A stretch of DNA of 10,022 nucleotides, taken from CAYNLX01 sp964441535 (lineage in GTDB: Bacteria; Bacillota_I; Bacilli_A; RF39; UBA660). Made by a program: the position numbers and the translations under genes. This document shows, in pieces, positions 7,601 through 10,022 of the stretch (position 1 is the stretch's first letter; each line of letters begins with the position of its first letter). Under the pieces are notes generated by a model that worked only from the letters and a program-made list of their open reading frames with translations, searched no databases and was not told the origin of the DNA. The stretch lies in contig CAYTXQ010000028.1 of NCBI GenBank assembly GCA_964441535.1, positions 1-10,022 on the forward strand, read 5' to 3'.

Positions 7601-8971
7601 TTTAGAGCAGGTACTATAGGAACTGTTGCAGATAAAACAGCATATGGATTTGTTAAAGGATATTGTGAAGATAATAATATTAACTTAAGAAGTATAGAAA
7701 TAGAAAGATTAGCACTAGGAGTTACAGGAGTAAAAAGAACTACAGGACAGCATCCAGGTGGAATTATAGTTATTCCTGAATATATGGATGTATATGATTT
7801 TACTCCATTTCAATATCCTGCTGATGATTCTAATAATAGTTGGTATACAACTCATCTAGATTTCCATGCAATTCATGATAATGTACTAAAATTAGATATA
7901 TTAGGCCATGATGATCCAACTATATTAAAAGCTTTAGAAGATTTATCTGGAATTAAAGTAACTAGTATTTCTTTTGATGATGAAAAAGTTTTATCATTAT
8001 TTAATTCACCTAAAGTTTTAAAACTTAAACAACAACAAATAAATTGTGCAACAGGTACTTTAGGAATACCAGAGTTTGGTACTAATTTTGCTATTAGAAT
8101 GTTAGAAGAAACAAAACCAAAAACTTTTTCTGATTTAGTTAAAATATCAGGTTTAGCTCATGGTACTAATGTTTGGAATGGTAATATTAGAGATTTAATT
8201 GTTAATAAGACAGCTTCATTTGATCAGGTTTTAGGATGTAGAGAAGATTTGATTTCCGATTTAATAGAGTATGGTATACCTGGTTTTGATGCTTTTCAAA
8301 TAACAGAATTTGTTAGAAAAAATTTAGGTAATAAAAACCAAATGAAATTTCCTGAAAAATGGGAAAAATATTCAACTCAAATGCGTGAAAATAATGTTCC
8401 AGAATGGTATATTTCTTCAACTAAAAAGATTCAATATTTATTCCCTAAAGCTCATGCTACAGCTTATGTTATGATGGGTTACAGAGTAGCTTGGTTTAAA
8501 GTCTATCATCCTATTATTTATTATGCTGCTTATTTTTCTAAACGTTGTTTTAATTTTGATGTTGAATCAATGATTAAAGGATCTGATGCAATTAAAAGAA
8601 AAATAGCTGAAATTAACTTAAAAGGTTTTGATGCAACTAATAAAGAAAAAGATGTAGTAGAAGTTTTAAATGTTGCTTTAGAAATGTGTGAAAGAGGATT
8701 TAAATTTAATAATATTAATTTAAATATTTCAGATGGATCTAATTTTATAATTTCTGAAGATGAAAAAAGTTTATATATTCCATTTAGGGCTTTGGATGGC
8801 TTGGGAGATTCTGCTTCTAAAAAGATAATAGAAGAAAGAGAAAAAAGTCCATTTTTAAGTATAGAAGATTTTCAAAATAGATGTAGGATTAGTACTACAA
8901 CAATAGATAAATTAAAATCTATGGATGTGTTTAAAGATTTACCTGAATCTAATCAACTTAGTTTATTTTAA
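4652..8971 (+). CDS. polC: DNA polymerase III, PolC type (replicative polymerase with proofreading exonuclease)
   Basis: This is the main leading-strand and bulk replicase of low-GC Gram-positives. Its 1439 residues are normal for PolC. Domains in order: N-terminal domain about 1-190; OB fold about 210-295; PHP first half about 311-390 with intact HxH (H314, H316); a DnaQ-like DEDDh exonuclease inserted at about 400-570 (D404, E406, D490, H546, D551); PHP second half about 585-750; palm from GSRGS at 871 with catalytic D957, D959 (PDIDLNF) and D1082 (KLDILG); and a zinc-binding insertion C899-x2-C902 / C929-x-C931. A helix-hairpin-helix region lies at about 1370-1425. The protein ends in QLSLF (1435-1439), a canonical beta-clamp-binding motif. 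Start: ATG 4652 gives an N-terminus resembling other PolC proteins but has a weak ribosome site and an upstream ORF next to it. The gene is complete with no lesion. It is separated by terminators from both neighbours. Confidence 0.98.
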   Translation: MNGELKRFLNKINYENIDIFNGAKVLKVTVNSSKDTMTVHIENEVPIESEYIDKLFNCVSNGIDGVTKLVVKISYNNITDNDILNCFKYLFNKIIMTRPSLEGIKEEDITINNNIINIDVTSKLEVSNIKEEKEKLIKSLKHFGFDNILIEIKINEEKKNNLIKEIEITKEIPIIRNKKENTKKIDSNILYGREIKGNTTIINDIVDEMKDVIVEAFVFGIDTRENEKLDIITLKLSDKTNSLTAKFKIWKNNHEEYEKLKNNIKENNWYKIKGNIENDPFQKDIVLFIKDMESIDSKEEKVKDDEEEKRIELHAHTMYSQMDAVISPGKLLKQAKSFGHKAIAITDHNCLQAYPDLYNDYNSKGEDKVKVIYGAELNVINNELDIVINKKNYNLLTDTYVVFDTETTGFNAGGEDSLIEIGAVKICNGEVIDRFDELINPGRTLPKKIIELTGITDELLKDKDNEENSMKRFIEYIGDLPLVAHNAKFDFSFIDMAFKKYNLGEFKNTILDTMELSRILNPDIAKHSLSAIVKRYSIAFDEESHHRGDYDAEATATAFYKMSKILYDRNIETVDDLYENINSEDLVKFVRPYHVCVLAKNQLGLKNLFKIISLANTKYLYKTPKIPKSELANLREGLLIGSGCINGEVFSAAKSKTDEELANIMKFYDYIEVNPPTDAEWLIDTSDFGSKIEIINNVKKIIDVAISSGKIVVATGDVHNLTKEDKIYREIIINQKTPNVGFHPLYRPGVIKVPNMYYRTTKEMLDEFSFLNLELAKEIVITNTNKIAKEIEDIKIIKDKLYTPTMKNSAEDTKEMVYKKANEMYGNPLPALIQERLEKELNGIIGGGYDVIYLIAQKLVKKSNEDGYFVGSRGSVGSSLVATMMSITEVNPLPAHYLCSKCKKSIFELNGRAFNLDYKSGYDLPDKICECGTKMQKEGQDIPFSSFLGWDAEKVPDIDLNFSSENQADAHNYTKVLFGEDRVFRAGTIGTVADKTAYGFVKGYCEDNNINLRSIEIERLALGVTGVKRTTGQHPGGIIVIPEYMDVYDFTPFQYPADDSNNSWYTTHLDFHAIHDNVLKLDILGHDDPTILKALEDLSGIKVTSISFDDEKVLSLFNSPKVLKLKQQQINCATGTLGIPEFGTNFAIRMLEETKPKTFSDLVKISGLAHGTNVWNGNIRDLIVNKTASFDQVLGCREDLISDLIEYGIPGFDAFQITEFVRKNLGNKNQMKFPEKWEKYSTQMRENNVPEWYISSTKKIQYLFPKAHATAYVMMGYRVAWFKVYHPIIYYAAYFSKRCFNFDVESMIKGSDAIKRKIAEINLKGFDATNKEKDVVEVLNVALEMCERGFKFNNINLNISDGSNFIISEDEKSLYIPFRALDGLGDSASKKIIEEREKSPFLSIEDFQNRCRISTTTIDKLKSMDVFKDLPESNQLSLF

Positions 8972-9000
8972 AAAATAATTTATAAATTAAGTTGTTTTTT
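8954..9000 (+). terminator. polC terminator overlapping the 3' end of the coding sequence
   Basis: CAACTTAGTTTAT (8954-8966) pairs with ATAAATTAAGTTG (8982-8994) as a 13-bp RNA stem with one G-U wobble and a 15-base loop, followed by six T residues (8995-9000). The 5' arm lies inside polC and the stop codon (8969-8971) falls in the loop. The stem is AT-rich, so its strength is uncertain, but the length of pairing and the T tract make a terminator likely. The -35 of mazEF begins two bases later. Confidence 0.72.
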
Positions 9001-9001
9001 A

Positions 9002-9045
9002 TTGACAAAAATATATATACATTGTATATATTATATAAGAGGTGA
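9002..9045 (+). promoter_or_regulatory. mazEF promoter, candidate palindromic operator and ribosome site
   Basis: A consensus -35 TTGACA (9002-9007) is followed 17 bases later by TATATA (9025-9030). A perfect inverted repeat, ATATATAC (9013-9020) and GTATATAT (9024-9031) around a 3-base centre, lies in the spacer and covers the -10. Type II toxin-antitoxin operons are usually autorepressed by the antitoxin or the complex binding such palindromes, so this is the likely MazE operator (inference). AGAGGTGA at 9038-9045 is the mazE Shine-Dalgarno, 6 bases before ATG 9052. Confidence 0.75.
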
Positions 9046-9051
9046 ATTTAA

Positions 9052-9288
9052 ATGAAAAGTAAATTACAAAAATGGGGTAATTCAAATGGAATAAGAATAC
9101 CTAAAAAAATAATAGAAGATTTAAATATAAAGGAAGATGAGATATTAAATTTAGAAATAGAAGATAATAGATTAATAATAACAAAATCTAAAAGAAAATC
9201 ATTTGATGAAATAACAAAAAATTATAGTGGTAGTTATGTGTGCGAAGAATATGAACCTTATAAAAAAGTAGGCAATGAATTATGGTAA
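9052..9288 (+). CDS. mazE: MazE-type antitoxin, AbrB/SpoVT fold
   Basis: The labile antitoxin neutralises the MazF endoribonuclease and is expected to repress its own promoter. Residues 1-47 carry the SpoVT-AbrB DNA-binding pattern of MazE: KWGNSNGIRIPKKI near 7-20, then an acidic and hydrophobic beta stretch ending in LIITKSK. Residues 48-78 are the extended, acidic tail that in this family wraps the toxin dimer, and the protein ends in GNELW, matching the E-[VL]-W ends of other MazE proteins. At 78 aa it is close to the E. coli protein (82 aa). The gene overlaps mazF by 7 bases (ATGGTAA, 9282-9288), the usual coupled arrangement. The start is set by a strong Shine-Dalgarno. Confidence 0.93.
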   Translation: MKSKLQKWGNSNGIRIPKKIIEDLNIKEDEILNLEIEDNRLIITKSKRKSFDEITKNYSGSYVCEEYEPYKKVGNELW

Positions 9289-9620
9289 AAGAGTATATTC
9301 CGAAACAAAAAGATATAATTTATTTAGATTTTAATCCTCAAGATGGACATGAACAAAAAGGTATAAGACCAGGTCTAGTTTTAAGTTCATATGAATTTAA
9401 TAAATTTACTAAACTTGCAATTGTTTGTCCTATTACTAATAATTTAAAAGAATTTCCATTACATATAAAATTAAATAATACAAAAACAACTGGAGTAGTT
9501 ATGTGTGAACAAATAAAATCAATAGATTTTATAGCAAGAAAAGCTACTTTCAAAGAAAAAATTGATTTTGAAACATATGAAAAAATTATTGAGGTAATAA
9601 ATTCTTTTTTTGAATTTTAA
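9282..9620 (+). CDS. mazF: MazF-type mRNA interferase toxin
   Basis: This is a ribosome-independent, sequence-specific endoribonuclease (type II toxin) in the cytoplasm. The 112-residue protein aligns without gaps to the start of E. coli MazF (111 aa): DFNPQDGHEQKGIRPG carries E24 and R29, and CPIT carries T52, the conserved active-site positions, so it looks catalytically intact. The GVVMCEQIKSIDFIARKAT stretch at about 72-90 is the family's C-terminal signature. The RNA motif it cuts cannot be read from the sequence. Its ATG sits inside the last codons of mazE, with only a weak AGG at 9270-9272, so its translation probably depends on mazE. No clear terminator follows; a 14-base AT palindrome spans the stop codon. 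Confidence 0.95.
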   Translation: MVKEYIPKQKDIIYLDFNPQDGHEQKGIRPGLVLSSYEFNKFTKLAIVCPITNNLKEFPLHIKLNNTKTTGVVMCEQIKSIDFIARKATFKEKIDFETYEKIIEVINSFFEF

Positions 9621-9669
9621 AATTCATATTAATTATTTGTTTTTAGAAAATAACAAAATAAAAAAGGAT

Positions 9670-9704
9670 TTGATATTTTTAGATAGTATATTATAGTATA
9701 TTAT
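9670..9704 (+). promoter_or_regulatory. Possible promoter with a 10-bp tandem repeat before the antirepressor remnant
   Basis: TTGATA (9670-9675) and TATAGT (9692-9697) are 16 bases apart and could be -35 and -10. AGTATATTAT is repeated perfectly twice in tandem (9685-9694, 9695-9704), the second copy running into the ATG at 9703. The only Shine-Dalgarno-like sequence, AAAAAAGGA, lies about 36 bases before the ATG, too far to serve it. The promoter call is weak in such AT-rich DNA; the repeat is certain. Confidence 0.35.
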
Positions 9705-9922
9705 GCAAAATGATAAATTAGCTCTTTTTGAAGAAAAAGAAATAAGAAAAATATGGAAAGACAATAAATGGTATTTTAGTGTTGTTGATATCATTTTATG
9801 TTTTAACTGATAGCAATAAACCTAGAGATTATTGATATAGAATAAAACAAAGAGTAAATGAAGAAGAAGAAAATGAGTTGTCGACAGTCTGTCGACAACT
9901 GAAGTTAATGTCTTCTGATGAG
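9703..9922 (+). pseudogene. Decayed BRO-N domain (phage antirepressor-like) gene
   Basis: Intact relatives begin with a BRO-N domain found in phage antirepressors and mobile regions of Firmicutes. Here ATG 9703 starts MQNDKLALFEEKEIRKIW and WYFSVVDII, the usual opening. The frame then shifts by one base near 9796-9799 and hits TGA at 9808. In the +1 frame the domain resumes at 9800 with VLTDSNKPRDY, meets TGA at 9833-9835 where relatives have Trp, and continues with YRIKQRVNEEEENELSTV and CRQLKLMSSD to about 9919. Similarity then stops; the frame runs on through unrelated residues to TAG 9992-9994. Two disabling lesions and a lost C-terminus mark it as a remnant, probably of a prophage or other mobile element. 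The comparison with relatives is from memory of the family, not an alignment. Confidence 0.85.
9876..9900. repeat. Perfect 25-bp palindrome (12-bp arms, 1-base centre)
   Basis: AGTTGTCGACAG (9876-9887) and CTGTCGACAACT (9889-9900) are exact reverse complements around T9888. The arms are distinctly richer in G+C than the surroundings and each contains GTCGAC. In the decayed antirepressor it covers the codons for the ELSTVCRQL stretch. No T tract follows, so it is not a standard terminator on this strand. Confidence 0.95.
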
Positions 9923-9943
9923 ATTTTGAACTTTCCAATAACT

Positions 9944-9961
9944 GGGATACAATTTGTACCC
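9944..9961. repeat. Imperfect inverted repeat after the antirepressor remnant
   Basis: GGG plus TACAA (9944-9952, with one extra A at 9947) pairs with TTGTACCC (9954-9961) around a single T. It lies just past the point where similarity to the antirepressor family ends (about 9922). Its GGG/CCC tips are unusual in this AT-rich window. From about 9923 to the window end I see no supported gene on either strand. Confidence 0.6.
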
Positions 9962-10022
9962 TCCTTTAAAATGCCTACTATGGATAATAAATAGAAAAAT
10001 TAATTACTTTATTGTGATTTTT

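Noticed and set aside
9338..9553. Minus-strand open frame inside mazF
   Set aside because: Antisense shadow of a gene with clear family motifs.
9612..9625. 14-base palindrome GAATTTTAAAATTC over the mazF stop as a terminator
   Set aside because: As RNA it gives about 5 A/U-rich pairs, and the next bases are not a continuous T tract.
9808..9835. TGA codons in the BRO-N remnant, one at a tryptophan position, suggesting a Mycoplasma-type code
   Set aside because: All tryptophans in PolC, MazE, the membrane protein and the start of the remnant are TGG; a UGA-Trp organism this AT-rich would be expected to use TGA heavily. A separate one-base shift shows the gene is decayed anyway.
9929..9970. 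Minus-strand AAAGGAGGG before a TTG start
   Set aside because: The frame ends after about 15 codons with no recognisable product, and the purine run is part of the inverted repeat region.

Overview
The window is very AT-rich, with A/T-rich codon choice throughout (arginine mostly AGA, asparagine and lysine abundant). It carries a PolC-type DNA polymerase III, which points to a low-GC Gram-positive bacterium (Bacillota), perhaps an uncultured gut Bacilli, Erysipelotrichia-like or RF39/Mollicutes-related lineage. The exact clade is inference. Every tryptophan in the intact genes is TGG, and those genes end in TAA or TAG, so the standard genetic code fits. All genes lie on the + strand.

Layout. 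Positions 1-307 hold the end of an unrecognised gene. Positions 377-3253 hold dnaE, a short DNA polymerase III alpha subunit (958 aa) with a degenerate PHP domain. Positions 3341-4528 hold a membrane protein with a DUF5684-like N-terminus, a Pro/Ser/Thr-rich linker carrying three tandem repeats, and a C-terminal zinc ribbon. A hairpin terminator follows at 4542-4568. Positions 4582-4646 hold the polC leader: an extended -10 promoter, a strong Shine-Dalgarno and a 7-codon upstream ORF. Positions 4652-8971 hold polC (1439 aa), complete with proofreading exonuclease, zinc-binding insertion and C-terminal clamp-binding motif. Its terminator stem overlaps the last codons. Positions 9002-9620 hold a mazEF toxin-antitoxin operon whose promoter contains a palindromic candidate operator. 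From 9670 to the window end lies a decayed BRO-N-type phage antirepressor gene with a frameshift, a TGA at a Trp position and a lost C-terminus, plus two inverted repeats.

How it fits together. The first 9 kb is core replication: both pol III alpha subunits of a low-GC Gram-positive sit within one gene of each other, each apparently with its own promoter. The last kilobase is accessory DNA (toxin-antitoxin plus phage-gene remnant) placed directly after polC. I see no convincing new multi-gene system. The most interesting points are the polC upstream ORF, the terminator that shares sequence with the clamp-binding codons, the trimmed metal-less PHP of DnaE, and the perfect 25-bp palindrome in the antirepressor remnant.
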